DNA of 64,000 nt from Proteobacteria bacterium UBA4457 (GCA_002390205.1 DGOV01000019.1:1-64000); one strand, 5' to 3'. Counted from the first letter of the stretch, positions 24,944 through 34,245 are shown. A program made the numbers and translations. Notes: generated from the sequence alone by a model not told the origin.

Positions 24944-25603
24944 CTAGGCTAAAGTAAGGTAATCATCCCATAGATCTATGTATACAGAATCTTTCTCGGA
25001 GGCTTCGCTTCCCCACAACTCTTGAGCATCGAATCGAACGCTATAGCAATGCTGGGGGCTGTCTCCTTGGCCATGGGCAGCCGTATCGGGGAAAACAAAG
25101 ACCCCATTATCTTTCTCAATAGAACCTAGTTTGTCTCTTGCATATCGCGGACAGCGCGTATGATGTTCTGGGTGATTGTTGTTCACCATGACTAGATTGC
25201 CGGCTTTGAATTTTGGCGTAATCGCCTTGTCTATTCTGGCACTAGAGCCATGAGACGAAATGTAAGGTACATCTTTGGCTAAGACTGGTGGCATAGACTC
25301 TCCTCGGGGTGTGAAAGATTTTCCTGCTTTCAACTCTTCCTTTGTTACAACACCTTTCTCAACAGCGAGCGTCTCAAACGCATGTAACCAATGCTCGTAA
25401 TAACTAGTTGAGAGGTAGTTTGTTGCCCCCATTCTTTCAATACGTGCTCGAAACTCGTCAACACAAAATGGTCCCGCGGCAGAGACGGGAACAAATAGGC
25501 CTAGGACCCGTTTTTCCCACTCTTCATGAAAAACAGGTTCATTCTGTTCAGGATTGACGTTCCCGAAGCCATGCATGCCACCTAGGTCATGCGCGCCATT
25601 CAT
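24944..25603 (-). CDS. nthB: nitrile hydratase beta subunit
   Basis: A 219-residue beta subunit. The opening [16 protein letters not shown] is nearly invariant in the family. [17 protein letters not shown] and the C-terminal SH3-like barrel ([61 protein letters not shown]) complete it. With the alpha subunit it hydrates nitriles to amides in the cytoplasm. Its start overlaps the alpha stop by 4 nt, so the chains are translationally coupled, as expected for stoichiometric assembly. Confidence 0.95.
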   Translation of the reverse strand: MNGAHDLGGMHGFGNVNPEQNEPVFHEEWEKRVLGLFVPVSAAGPFCVDEFRARIERMGATNYLSTSYYEHWLHAFETLAVEKGVVTKEELKAGKSFTPRGESMPPVLAKDVPYISSHGSSARIDKAITPKFKAGNLVMVNNNHPEHHTRCPRYARDKLGSIEKDNGVFVFPDTAAHGQGDSPQHCYSVRFDAQELWGSEASEKDSVYIDLWDDYLTLA

Positions 25604-26238
25604 TCTGATACCCCTTGAGATTCGGCTGTTTTAAGCACCTCTACCCCTATCATCGAGTCTCTAGTGACTAGGGAAGAGAGTTCGTTTTCACTCAATAGCT
25701 CTGTTCCTTGAGGACGCTCTGGTAAAACCATATAACGCAGTTCAGCTGTACTATCCCATACTCGGACCTCTGTGTTTTTATCTAACTCTACGCCAAACTC
25801 TTTTAAAACCTCGCGAGGCTGACTGACAACCCGAGACCGATATGGAGCTGATTTATACCAGACCGGAGGTAAGCCTAAGGTTGGCCATGGATAACAGGAG
25901 CATAAGGTGCAGACCAAGACATTATGGATGTTTGAAGTATTTTCAACGACGACCATATCTTCACCTTGTATACCCGAATAACCCAACTCTGCGATAGCTT
26001 CAGTCCCATTTATCAGCAGTCTTTTTTTATATTCTGGATCAGTCCACGCTCGAGCCACTACCTGAGCGCCGTTATGGGGGCCGACTTTAGTCTCATAAGT
26101 TTCTATGAGTGCATCGACAGCCGAAGGATCTACCAGGCCTTTTTCCGTGAGAACTTGTTCCAACGCTTTGACCCTTAGCTCTACATCGGTCAATGGTCGA
26201 CTATTAGCGTGGTCGTGATTATGGTCATGATCGCTCAT
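25600..26238 (-). CDS. nthA: nitrile hydratase alpha subunit, cobalt type
   Basis: A 212-residue alpha subunit. The metal claw [10 protein letters not shown] places C110, C113, S114 and C115 around the metal; threonine at position 111 is the usual sign of the cobalt form, serine of the iron form. [22 protein letters not shown] is also conserved. The N terminus reads [13 protein letters not shown], with four His in ten residues, possibly a metal-handling tail. Nitriles are converted to amides, which the upstream amidase would hydrolyse to acid and ammonium. It lies 14 nt after the amidase stop, with AAGGAC upstream. Confidence 0.95.
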   Translation of the reverse strand: MSDHDHNHDHANSRPLTDVELRVKALEQVLTEKGLVDPSAVDALIETYETKVGPHNGAQVVARAWTDPEYKKRLLINGTEAIAELGYSGIQGEDMVVVENTSNIHNVLVCTLCSCYPWPTLGLPPVWYKSAPYRSRVVSQPREVLKEFGVELDKNTEVRVWDSTAELRYMVLPERPQGTELLSENELSSLVTRDSMIGVEVLKTAESQGVSE

Positions 26239-26252
26239 ATCATTTAGTCCTT

Positions 26253-27764
26253 TTATATTACTGTCGCTTGTTCGTATGTATAAGCTGCTCTTAGTATTGT
26301 ACTCTCATCAAAGCTTTTCCCGATAAGCATCATACCTACAGGGAGTCCCTTTGACTTGCCTACTGGAATAGTTATGGCCGGGTGTCCGGTGACGTCAAAA
26401 GGAGCTGTATTATTTACCATTTCCAAAGCGCGAGCGACATAATCTTCTCTGGAACAAGATTTTTCAGGTATTTTTGTCGCTTTCATTGGTTGAGTAGGCA
26501 TCAGTAATAAGTCGTATTTTTCAAAAGCTGAGTCGTACGCTGCTTTGAGAGCAGTGGCAAGATTTTGCGCCTTAGCATAATAGCGACCATGGTACTGCTC
26601 ATCCATATACTGGCCCATTAACATTACCAGTTTGGTAGTTTCTGACAGATCGTCAGCTCTAGTGATACGACCTCTCGCAAATGAATCGAGCAACCCAGTG
26701 TTGTAATAGCCCTTCCAATTCGTTCCCATGCTATTGCCTTTTATCATCAAGGAATTGGCACCTTCAATAGCGATTGCATTCCAGATGTGGATCCCATCTT
26801 TATGCATAGGGATAGACACTTCCTCAACGTGAGCTCCAAGCTTTTCTAGTTGACTAGCCGCAGCACGCACTGTTGTATCCACATCTTGTTCGGATTGACC
26901 TTCCCAATTGAAACCTTCAGACACAACGCCAATTTTGAGTTCATGTATATCAGTGACAAGTGCTTCCGTATATTTGTCTACTTTTAAATTACGTTGTCGC
27001 GGATCCATTCCATCGTCCCCAGCAATAACTTCGAGTAGCAGAGCACAGTCCGTTACGTTGTTAGTTATGGGCCCTAAATGGTCAAGGGTTATCTCAATCG
27101 GAAATGCGCCCGTATAAGGCACTAGCCCATGCGTAGGTTTTAAGCCATACACCCCACACCAGCTAGCTGGCATACGTATTGAACCGCCTTGATCTCCGCC
27201 AATAGCCATGTCAACGCCACCAGATGCAACCAGCGCTGCACTTCCGCTTGAAGAACCACCGGTAGTGTGTTCCGGATTATGAGGGTTAGTCACTGGTCCC
27301 GCGGCAGTAGTGTGACTTCCTCCGGAAAAACATAGGTTTTCGCATACAGACTTCCCTGCTATTTCACCCCCCGCATCTAAGATCCTTGTTACCACTGTCG
27401 CATCTATATCTGGAATATACCCTTCGAGTACTGAACAGCCATTCATCATCGGAACTCCAGCTACACAGACGTTGTCTTTTATAGCAATGGTTTTTCCACT
27501 GAGCTTACCGTGAGCCGCGCCCTTTATTGATGTTTTGTAATACCATGCGTTGTTCGGATTTTCATCAGCCTTAGGTCGATAGCCGGGGTTTCTAGGATAT
27601 TTGACTTCTGGCTTCGGTTCGCAAAGCTCATCTAGCCGTTCGTAAGAAGCTATTGGCCCCTCCATTAGCGCCTTGAATGACTCAATATCATCCAATTCAA
27701 GATTTAGTCCGAATTGCTCAGCGATTAAGTCAATTTGCTCACTAGTGGGTCTTTTGATTTTCAT
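26253..27764 (-). CDS. amidase (amidase-signature family)
   Basis: A 503-residue amidase-signature enzyme. The Ser-cisSer-Lys triad is visible as K96 (AIKDN), the serine cluster at 171-173 ([12 protein letters not shown]) and nucleophile S195 ([16 protein letters not shown]). Length and the N-terminal extension (about 80 residues before the core) fit enantioselective nitrile-pathway amidases. As first gene of the operon with nitrile hydratase alpha, beta and activator, it completes nitrile to carboxylate conversion. GGGGACA precedes ATG 27764. The promoter must lie in the 189-bp gap shared with the divergent cytochrome genes. Confidence 0.93.
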   Translation of the reverse strand: MKIKRPTSEQIDLIAEQFGLNLELDDIESFKALMEGPIASYERLDELCEPKPEVKYPRNPGYRPKADENPNNAWYYKTSIKGAAHGKLSGKTIAIKDNVCVAGVPMMNGCSVLEGYIPDIDATVVTRILDAGGEIAGKSVCENLCFSGGSHTTAAGPVTNPHNPEHTTGGSSSGSAALVASGGVDMAIGGDQGGSIRMPASWCGVYGLKPTHGLVPYTGAFPIEITLDHLGPITNNVTDCALLLEVIAGDDGMDPRQRNLKVDKYTEALVTDIHELKIGVVSEGFNWEGQSEQDVDTTVRAAASQLEKLGAHVEEVSIPMHKDGIHIWNAIAIEGANSLMIKGNSMGTNWKGYYNTGLLDSFARGRITRADDLSETTKLVMLMGQYMDEQYHGRYYAKAQNLATALKAAYDSAFEKYDLLLMPTQPMKATKIPEKSCSREDYVARALEMVNNTAPFDVTGHPAITIPVGKSKGLPVGMMLIGKSFDESTILRAAYTYEQATVI

Positions 27765-27953
27765 TATTGTCCCCGAGAATGTTCTTTTTAGATGCGAGAT
27801 TGGTTTTCTGATTGCTTGATTCTTTTTATACCACTTTTACGAAGAATAAGAAAAACATTTCGCAGCTTCGTATGGTTCAATATAGCCAGCTTGATTTGCA
27901 GCACATAGCCACATTAATTATGCTTTTCATACTGAAAAAGCCAGAGGTTTCAA

Positions 27954-28625
27954 ATGAGCAGTGAGAAAGTTTACGTCTGGGACCTATGGATCAGGTGCTT
28001 TCATTGGTTATTAGTCGTTTTGATTCTGTCCGCTTGGTGGACAGCGCGAGAAGGCGGTCTATTGATGAAATACCATATGTTTTGTGGTTACGGCATTGGT
28101 ATTCTTGTTTTTTTTCGTCTGTTTTGGGGGGTTTGGGGATCACAGTCTGCCAAGTTCTCCGAGTTTATTCGAGGTCCAAGAATAGTTGTTCGTGCTATTT
28201 TGGAGCTAAAAATCAGGCAACCAGAACATTACTTAACGCACAACCCTATTGGTGGCTGGGTAGTCATAGCGTTTCTTTTACTTTTGGTTGTGCAGTTTGC
28301 TACGGGCTTGTTTGCCAATGACGACTTGTTTAATGAAGGGCCGCTTTATGCCAATGTGACTAAGCTCACCAGCGATTGGCTGACGTGGGTACACCATACG
28401 AATTTCAATAATTTGACTGCTTTGATTATCATCCATGTTTTGGCGATATTTTTTTATCGAGTTTGGAAGCGCGAGCACTTAGTAGGTGCGATGCTGAGTG
28501 GCTATAAATATCTGAGAGATAAAAATGCAAGTAAGATCCGGCACGGTTTTTTCCTACCTTTTGCAACTTTGTTACTGAGTATTGCGATTATTTGTGTAAT
28601 AGTTAATTTTAGATTCAACTTATAA
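27954..28625 (+). CDS. cytochrome b561-type membrane protein
   Basis: A 223-residue membrane cytochrome of the bacterial b561 / hydrogenase-cytochrome-b group. The opening VYVWDLWIRCFHWLLV carries H17 at the haem-ligand position; further ligand candidates are H41 in the second helix and the histidines of WVHHTNFNNLTALIIIHVLAIFFY. Four core helices plus a fifth hydrophobic segment at the C terminus (FLPFATLLLSIAIICVIV) are apparent. It probably moves electrons between quinone and the periplasmic cytochrome encoded 11 nt downstream. Confidence 0.87.
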   Translation: MSSEKVYVWDLWIRCFHWLLVVLILSAWWTAREGGLLMKYHMFCGYGIGILVFFRLFWGVWGSQSAKFSEFIRGPRIVVRAILELKIRQPEHYLTHNPIGGWVVIAFLLLLVVQFATGLFANDDLFNEGPLYANVTKLTSDWLTWVHHTNFNNLTALIIIHVLAIFFYRVWKREHLVGAMLSGYKYLRDKNASKIRHGFFLPFATLLLSIAIICVIVNFRFNL

Positions 28626-28636
28626 AGGGGATGTAA

Positions 28637-29092
28637 GTGAAAAAAGTATTGAACGTCGTTGTAACTCTATGCGTCTTGTTAGCTTTTTTGGGAGGAGCAC
28701 AAGCCGCGCCCAAACCCGATGATGCAGTTCATTATCGCCAAGGTGTATTGATGGCGCTAGGTTGGAATATCGGGCCTATGGGTGCCATGGTCCAAGGGAA
28801 GGTGCCGTTTGATAAAGAGCGCTTTGCTTTTTTGGCAGACCGAGTAGCGCAGTTGGCACCGATGGTGGTTGAGGGTTTTGACGTGTCTACGAAGGATGCG
28901 AAGTCTGAAGCTCGGCCTGAATTATGGGAGAACTTGCCTGACTTTCAAAAAAGAATGAGTGATTTGGCATCTGCATCTCAGAAGTTGGCCATAGTTGCTA
29001 GTGAAGGAGACAAGGCGGCCATGAAGAGACAATTTGGCGTTACTGTAAAGATGTGCAAAGGCTGCCACGATGAGTATCGCGTCAAGCATTAG
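28637..29092 (+). CDS. cytochrome c' / c556 family protein
   Basis: A 151-residue exported cytochrome. The signal peptide ends near residue 23 (AQA-AP). The single haem-binding motif is near the C terminus, C140-K-G-C143-H144, as usual for four-helix class II cytochromes. VHYRQGVLMALGWNIGPMGAMV in the first mature helix is the family hallmark, and its Met could be the sixth haem ligand, as in c556. Start is GTG 28637, with AAAGGGGATG upstream. It pairs with the cytochrome b561 gene and probably accepts its electrons in the periplasm. Confidence 0.9.
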   Translation: MKKVLNVVVTLCVLLAFLGGAQAAPKPDDAVHYRQGVLMALGWNIGPMGAMVQGKVPFDKERFAFLADRVAQLAPMVVEGFDVSTKDAKSEARPELWENLPDFQKRMSDLASASQKLAIVASEGDKAAMKRQFGVTVKMCKGCHDEYRVKH

Positions 29093-29094
29093 CA

Positions 29095-31374
29095 TTAACT
29101 GAGCTGATGCCTTGAATCGTGGAGCAAAGGATCTTCAGCGATTGCGATTTCGTTGTCTAGAAGGCAGCCGCACTGGCAGCAATAGAATTGCCTAAATTCA
29201 ACCGCGTTATCGATGAATCTAGCTTCGTCGCCAATCAAAGGATTGGAGACTGCGATGCTTTGATTCTCGGTCAGGCAATGTTCTTTATAGTTCTCTGAGA
29301 TATCACCCAATTCGAAGTCACATTTTGCGCAAGCCCAGTAGGTGCCGGCGTCATCTCGCATAATGTTGATTGAGTGCGAATTTTCAGATAACAACTGACC
29401 CTTCCTATTTGATTTCTTAATTTCAGTAACTCTAGATTTCCTTATTTTGGCTCTATGTTCGCGTGTCCTTTTAACATCAACATGGCCATCTTTGCTTAAG
29501 ATTGCACCGTAAAGTGTTTCCGCAGAATTTTCGGTTATAGCAAGCGACTCCAAGTCATCCTCTATATCCTCTGGTGCTCTATCAAAAGGGTCACCGAATC
29601 CACCACCACCACTCCATCTGACGGCGTATACATCTTTAGGATCTTGGGTGAAGTTTTGTTCCCGAAGCTGCAACGTTACGGAATTCCCTAATAATTCGTC
29701 TGTATCCTTTGGCATCTGTGACGACGCTATACAGTCAAAAATATTGCTGTCTTTGACGAATGTATAGGCATTAGTAGTTGATGGGTATCCTCCCATCAGG
29801 CCAGGTGAAGTAGGTATTGCATTGCCAGAAGAAAGAGTGTCCTGCGTAACGAATTCAGTATTATGAGGGATGAAGCAGCTTTCAGCAGAAAGTCCGCCTC
29901 TGTATTTCCCTGCTCCACCCGAGTCACTGAGCTCTTTACGGTAAAGGAACAAGATAGGAAAATTTTGTTCCGTATGTTCCACATTAGGCAATTGACAGAT
30001 AGGTGTTCTTGCTTGTCCACCAGTGTTTATGCCATCTGCCATAGTAAATGCGCCTATGGCGCCGCCAATAGGATCAATGAGTAGATATCCATACTTTTCA
30101 CCCCACTGATCGATCCCTCTGAATAAAGTAGCAGGCCATTGGCTGGTACCGCCGATACACATGATGTCTTTTCGCATAATCGGATCGGGGTAAATCATTT
30201 TGGATATGACGTTATAGGCAGGATATAGTGAAATTTCCATAGCTTGTATCGGAGCAGTCGAGACGGAAGATGGGAAGTCTGCACAATTGAGCGTTCCCGG
30301 CGTAGGGTCAAACTCAATGTGCCGCAAAGCACCGCCACATGCAAAATACTGATCCCAGCAAAGTAATTCATTCACAGCAACCATTACGGAACCACGCCAA
30401 CCCGAGTAAGTTGCATTCATAGCTCCTTCCTGGGTTGCAGAACCGTCATTGTTAAAGATAAGTTTATTGCCTTCTTTACGAAGACCTAACATGACCCGAT
30501 GAGTTCGTCTGTCACCCGGGCGGCAAGCCTCTATATACGTTCGATCAGACCATTCTCCGTCAGGTAAGCGTGACATTTTATCTAAGTAGGATTTTTCCGA
30601 GTTGTCTATAATCCTTTTCATTACACCTTTCAGTGTGGCTGCTCCATAGCGCTTGATGAGCTCTAAAATTCGATCACGCGCAGTTGTGTTACCTGCAATT
30701 TGGGCTCGGAAGTCCAACGCTACTAAATCAGGCTTTCTGGACGACCTTAGATATACGGCTTCAATATCTTTTCTGACTTCATAGTTTTCAATTATCTTGA
30801 GAGGTGGAAGCATTAGTCCTTCTTCGTAAACTGATTCCGCAGATGGACAGAAGCTGCCGGGAGTTATCCCTCCGATGTCATATTGGTGAAGACAGTTTGT
30901 TATCCAACAGAAAAGCTCTCCTTCCCAAAAAACTGGACAAAGTAGCATCACATCTTGTTGATGAGCCGCCCCTACCCACGGATCATTGGCTATAAACATG
31001 TCCCCTTCATTTATCCCAGGATTCTCACTTCGGTATTCCAGAGTCCATTTTACTTGGGTGTCTGTCACACCAGACATGTATTGCATATAAGGGCCAAAGT
31101 ATACGAACTCTGCATCTTCAGTCAGGATGGATGGGTTTAAGTCGAGAGCGTACATTGCGACAGGAGACCCCGACAGGCGCTGTATCGTTGCCCCATGCTC
31201 TTCATTAATTTGCCAAAGGTTATGACGGATAACTTCATAAGTTACCGGGTCGACTTCTTTGTCCCAGGTCTGATGAAGCTTTAGTTTTGACGCTATTTTC
31301 AGGATTTTCGGTGGCACGTAGGGATTTTCAATTCCATTGAAGTCTACATCAGTCATTTCGCTTATTCGTGGCAT
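29095..31374 (-). CDS. hydantoinase B / acetone-carboxylase-alpha-like subunit with fused zinc ribbon
   Basis: A 759-residue HyuB-family chain, about 200 residues longer than the one at 8192. Core motifs are VDPVTYEVIRHNLWQINEEHG, FIANDPWVGAAHQQDVM, CLHQYDIGGITPGSFCPSAES, and SGGAGKYRGGLS. The N-terminal 40-residue extension and length resemble acetone carboxylase alpha. From residue 680 there is an extra cysteine-rich end: C682-x2-C685, C700, and C732/C733-x-C735/C737, a probable zinc ribbon like the separate subunit of other carboxylases. It follows the HyuA gene by 11 nt. Substrate may be a ketone or a cyclic amide. Confidence 0.88.
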   Translation of the reverse strand: MPRISEMTDVDFNGIENPYVPPKILKIASKLKLHQTWDKEVDPVTYEVIRHNLWQINEEHGATIQRLSGSPVAMYALDLNPSILTEDAEFVYFGPYMQYMSGVTDTQVKWTLEYRSENPGINEGDMFIANDPWVGAAHQQDVMLLCPVFWEGELFCWITNCLHQYDIGGITPGSFCPSAESVYEEGLMLPPLKIIENYEVRKDIEAVYLRSSRKPDLVALDFRAQIAGNTTARDRILELIKRYGAATLKGVMKRIIDNSEKSYLDKMSRLPDGEWSDRTYIEACRPGDRRTHRVMLGLRKEGNKLIFNNDGSATQEGAMNATYSGWRGSVMVAVNELLCWDQYFACGGALRHIEFDPTPGTLNCADFPSSVSTAPIQAMEISLYPAYNVISKMIYPDPIMRKDIMCIGGTSQWPATLFRGIDQWGEKYGYLLIDPIGGAIGAFTMADGINTGGQARTPICQLPNVEHTEQNFPILFLYRKELSDSGGAGKYRGGLSAESCFIPHNTEFVTQDTLSSGNAIPTSPGLMGGYPSTTNAYTFVKDSNIFDCIASSQMPKDTDELLGNSVTLQLREQNFTQDPKDVYAVRWSGGGGFGDPFDRAPEDIEDDLESLAITENSAETLYGAILSKDGHVDVKRTREHRAKIRKSRVTEIKKSNRKGQLLSENSHSINIMRDDAGTYWACAKCDFELGDISENYKEHCLTENQSIAVSNPLIGDEARFIDNAVEFRQFYCCQCGCLLDNEIAIAEDPLLHDSRHQLS

Positions 31375-31385
31375 CTGAAAGAACC

Positions 31386-33491
31386 TCAGGTATTGGGGTT
31401 GATCACAAAGTTTCTAAAAGTGTCCATGCTGATTTCCTGTTTAGGGTGCACAACGATCGACGTGGTTTCTGTTTCGACAACGCAAGGCCCTTCAGCGCTG
31501 TTTCCAGGTTTAAAAAGATAGCCATTAAATATAGGAGTTGTTTCGACAGATTGTTTTTCAGCCCAATAGATATCCCTGGTCCCAGTTTTGGCGTCCGCGG
31601 GGAGAGGCTCTAATGTTAAAGAAAACTCTTTAAGTTTAGGTTTTAATGATAGAGCAGATGAGCGGCACCTCGCCGTTACGATTTCTAGTCGAGCATCATG
31701 CATTGCAGAGCCACGGCCGTATAGTTGCTCGTACCGAGCTACGAACTTCTCTCTTAACGCCTCAAGTGCTTTCTCATCGAGTATTCCACTATCTATAAAC
31801 ACTTCGACTTCATTAATTTGGCCACGATGTCTCATGTCCAATGAATATTGAAACTGATGCTTCGCCTGTTCTATACCATCGCTCTGCAACTGTTGGCTTC
31901 CTTTCAAAGACAACCCGTTCAGAATCTTGTTGATTTCGGTTAAGTTGAATGGAGATGAAATAATTTTCGCTTGTTCTCCAACATGGAGAATATCTGCGGA
32001 GGCTGCTCCAAATGCGCACCAGACCGCCGCAGTATCGCCTTGTGGGACTATGACCTTGTCAACTCCTAGCTCCCGTGCAGCGACGCCCATATGTACAGGA
32101 CCTGCGCCACCAAAAGCGAACACTACAAATTCTCGTGGGTCTAGGCCTTTTTGTACGGTCACTTTACGAATTAGATCTGCCATCTGGAATTCAGCGATAG
32201 TAGCAACGCCGCTGGCAAGCTCAAAAAGTGTCATTTCGAGTTCATCTGCTATCTTTTGTAGAGCCTCAGTTGCCGCTTTATGGTCCAGTTTAATCGTTCC
32301 TGCTGCAAAGTTATTGGGGTCGAGATAGCCTAGAACAAGATCAGCGTCAGTCGTTGTCGGAGTCGTTCCTCCTTTCCCATAGCATACTGGTCCTGGATCC
32401 GCTCCAGCACTATTGGGACCTACCCGAAGAGAATTTGTTGTCTGATCTATCCAAACTTTACTGCCACCTCCAGTACCTAATGTTTGGACATCAACTTTGG
32501 GTAGAAAATATTCATACTGATTAACTGTGCTTTTATAAGAGACTACAGGACTGCCATTGTGTATCACACCGACATCAAAGGAGGTGCCGCCGAGATCAGT
32601 GGTAATTACGTTGGGATAGCCCATCAAGCCACCTAGGAAAACAGAGCCTGTGACTCCTGATACAGGTCCTGAATCGAGGGTTAGTAAAGGAGCCTCCTGT
32701 GCTTTTGGCACAGTAATTGTCCCTCCAGCACAATGTGTTATCTGCAGTGGAGGTTTATAACCCATTTCTTTTAGCTGTTTATCTAAGCGAGTAATGTACC
32801 CGACAGTAATAGGTCCAATGTATGCATTAAGAGCGACAGCGGTAGTGCGTTCGTACTCACCCCATTTCGGAGCTAAATCGGTAGAGCACGTAACGTACAT
32901 TTCTGGAGCTATTTCATGAGCGATGGCCTTGATCCTTTGCTCATGTTTCGGTTCGAGAAAAGACCAGAGACAGCAGACGGCTAATGCGTCGCATCCCGCA
33001 TCTTGAAGTTCTCTGATTGCGGTTTCTACTTCTAGTTCATTTAACTCAACGACAATTTTTCCAAAGCAGTCGACTCGTTCAGACACTCCGCGAATCAATC
33101 TTTTAGGAATCAGAGGTTTAGGCTTACTGCTTTCAGGGATATGGACAATTAACTTGATATCTTGGCCTGCAAGCCCTCGAGAGCCTCGCATAATATGAAT
33201 AACATCGTTATGGCCTTTTGTTGTAATGAGCCCAACTTTAGCTCCCCGTCTTTGAATTATGGTGTTAGTTCCTACTGTAGTTCCGTGAGCTAACACGTTA
33301 ATTGAGTCAAGAAGATCCGGGGTTGAGAGGCCAATTTTTACGGCAGCTCTTTCTATCGCATTCAATACACCAACTGCAAAATCAGATGGTGTAGAAGGTG
33401 ATTTTGCGATTGTGAGATCGCCATGTTCGTTTATGAGCACGCAATCTGTAAAAGTTCCGCCTATATCTAGACCGCAAATATAAGAGCTCAA
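31386..33491 (-). CDS. hydantoinase A / acetone-carboxylase-beta-like ATPase subunit
   Basis: A 701-residue HyuA-family chain. ATPase motifs are GLDIGGTFTDCVLIN, GTTVGTNTIIQRRGAKVGL, DSGPVSGVTGSVFLG, TDLGGTSFDVGV, GTGGGSKVWID and GPNSAGADPGPVCYGKGG; the C-terminal FGGAGPVHMG is also conserved. Start is TTG 33491 with AGGGGA 6 nt upstream; no nearby ATG suits. With the HyuB chain downstream it forms an ATP-dependent carboxylase or cyclic-amide hydrolase. It is divergent from a TetR regulator, and the shared gap contains a perfect palindrome, so substrate-controlled repression is likely. Confidence 0.9.
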   Translation of the reverse strand: MSSYICGLDIGGTFTDCVLINEHGDLTIAKSPSTPSDFAVGVLNAIERAAVKIGLSTPDLLDSINVLAHGTTVGTNTIIQRRGAKVGLITTKGHNDVIHIMRGSRGLAGQDIKLIVHIPESSKPKPLIPKRLIRGVSERVDCFGKIVVELNELEVETAIRELQDAGCDALAVCCLWSFLEPKHEQRIKAIAHEIAPEMYVTCSTDLAPKWGEYERTTAVALNAYIGPITVGYITRLDKQLKEMGYKPPLQITHCAGGTITVPKAQEAPLLTLDSGPVSGVTGSVFLGGLMGYPNVITTDLGGTSFDVGVIHNGSPVVSYKSTVNQYEYFLPKVDVQTLGTGGGSKVWIDQTTNSLRVGPNSAGADPGPVCYGKGGTTPTTTDADLVLGYLDPNNFAAGTIKLDHKAATEALQKIADELEMTLFELASGVATIAEFQMADLIRKVTVQKGLDPREFVVFAFGGAGPVHMGVAARELGVDKVIVPQGDTAAVWCAFGAASADILHVGEQAKIISSPFNLTEINKILNGLSLKGSQQLQSDGIEQAKHQFQYSLDMRHRGQINEVEVFIDSGILDEKALEALREKFVARYEQLYGRGSAMHDARLEIVTARCRSSALSLKPKLKEFSLTLEPLPADAKTGTRDIYWAEKQSVETTPIFNGYLFKPGNSAEGPCVVETETTSIVVHPKQEISMDTFRNFVINPNT

Positions 33492-33533
33492 CGCTATTCC
33501 CCTGTTAAAAAGATACCTACTATGAATATTATG

Positions 33534-33563
33534 TATTTACGCTATATTTGAACGTACGTTCAA
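33534..33563 (-). promoter_or_regulatory. candidate promoter of the second hydantoinase operon
   Basis: On the minus strand TTGAAC (33563-33558) and TAAATA (33539-33534) are separated by 18 nt, fitting a sigma-70 -35/-10 pair 43 bp before the HyuA start. Both boxes lie inside or at the edge of the palindrome, so a bound repressor would block polymerase. Read by eye only. Confidence 0.45.
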
Positions 33564-33576
33564 ATATAGCGTAAAT
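33535..33576. promoter_or_regulatory. perfect 42-bp palindrome, probable TetR operator
   Basis: Every base of 33535-33555 is matched by its complement in 33556-33576; the centre reads TTGAACGTACGTTCAA. It lies midway between the divergent TetR and HyuA genes. TetR/AcrR regulators usually bind such palindromes beside their own gene, so autoregulation together with control of the hydantoinase pair is inferred. At 42 bp it is longer than most TetR sites and could hold two overlapping dimers. The symmetry is visible directly in the sequence. Confidence 0.85.
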
Positions 33577-33577
33577 T
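33548..33577 (+). promoter_or_regulatory. candidate promoter of the TetR gene
   Basis: TTGAAC (33548-33553) and TAAATT (33572-33577) are 18 nt apart, and the start codon follows 22 bp later. This is the mirror image of the minus-strand promoter candidate, since both derive from the same palindrome. The two -35 boxes flank the centre of symmetry, so the promoters overlap face to face. Confidence 0.45.
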
Positions 33578-33598
33578 AGAAATAAAGAGCAACCACCT

Positions 33599-34237
33599 GT
33601 GAACAAAAAAACTGACAAAGCTTCAACACCTCAGCGCATCTTAGACTCAGCTGAGGCCCTGTTTGCCGAAAGCGGCTATGACGGAGTGTCTTTGAGGATG
33701 ATTACTAAGCTTGCTGGAGTAGAGTTGGCTCTGCCAAATTACCATTTTGGTTCTAAGTTAGGACTTTTTCGTGCTGTTATTCAGCGACGCTCTGTAATCC
33801 TCAACAACGAGAGGATGGAAGCTTTGAACGCGCTTTCCGATAAGGCAGAAATCGAAGATTTGATAGAGGCTTTCATTGGTCCGTTTCTTCGGCGAAGTTT
33901 ATTTGGAGGTGAGGGCTGGAGAGACTATGCTCGTGTAGTAGCGCAGATTGCGAACTCACCTCGATGGACGAGCGAGATTATGTCAGCAGAGTTCGATCCG
34001 GTAGCGATTGAGTTTATCCGTCGCATACGAGTGAGGTTCCCTGTTGCTAAGACGGAGGATGTCTATTGGAGTTTTCATTTTCTTCTTGGTGCTATGACCA
34101 TGACATTTGCACAGACTGGTCGCATAGATTTGCTCTCTGGAGACATATGCCATGGCTCTGATTTATCTGAGATACATTTGCGTATGGTTCCATTTTTATC
34201 GGCTGGATTTTGCCGTTTATGTAAAGGTTCTACTTAA
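33599..34237 (+). CDS. TetR/AcrR family transcriptional regulator
   Basis: A 212-residue regulator. The N-terminal helix-turn-helix region covers about residues 12-58: ILDSAEALFAESGYDGVSLRMITKLAGVELALPNYHFGSKLGLF, with the recognition helix around VELALPNYHF. The remaining two thirds are the helical ligand-binding domain (DLIEAFIGPFLRRSLFGGEGWRDYARVVAQI). It starts with GTG at 33599, with only a weak AAAGAG upstream. The perfect palindrome directly before it is its likely operator, and the divergent HyuA/HyuB genes and the following crotonase gene its likely targets. Confidence 0.9.
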   Translation: MNKKTDKASTPQRILDSAEALFAESGYDGVSLRMITKLAGVELALPNYHFGSKLGLFRAVIQRRSVILNNERMEALNALSDKAEIEDLIEAFIGPFLRRSLFGGEGWRDYARVVAQIANSPRWTSEIMSAEFDPVAIEFIRRIRVRFPVAKTEDVYWSFHFLLGAMTMTFAQTGRIDLLSGDICHGSDLSEIHLRMVPFLSAGFCRLCKGST

Positions 34238-34245
34238 GGAGTGAG

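Noticed and set aside
27836..27873. Inverted TACGAAG / CTTCGTA pair between the amidase and cytochrome genes
   Set aside because: Seven-base arms 24 nt apart are too weak to call an operator.
31927..32328. 133-codon plus-strand frame inside the second HyuA gene
   Set aside because: Antisense to a conserved coding region, with low-complexity Ser/Ala/Thr content typical of shadow frames.
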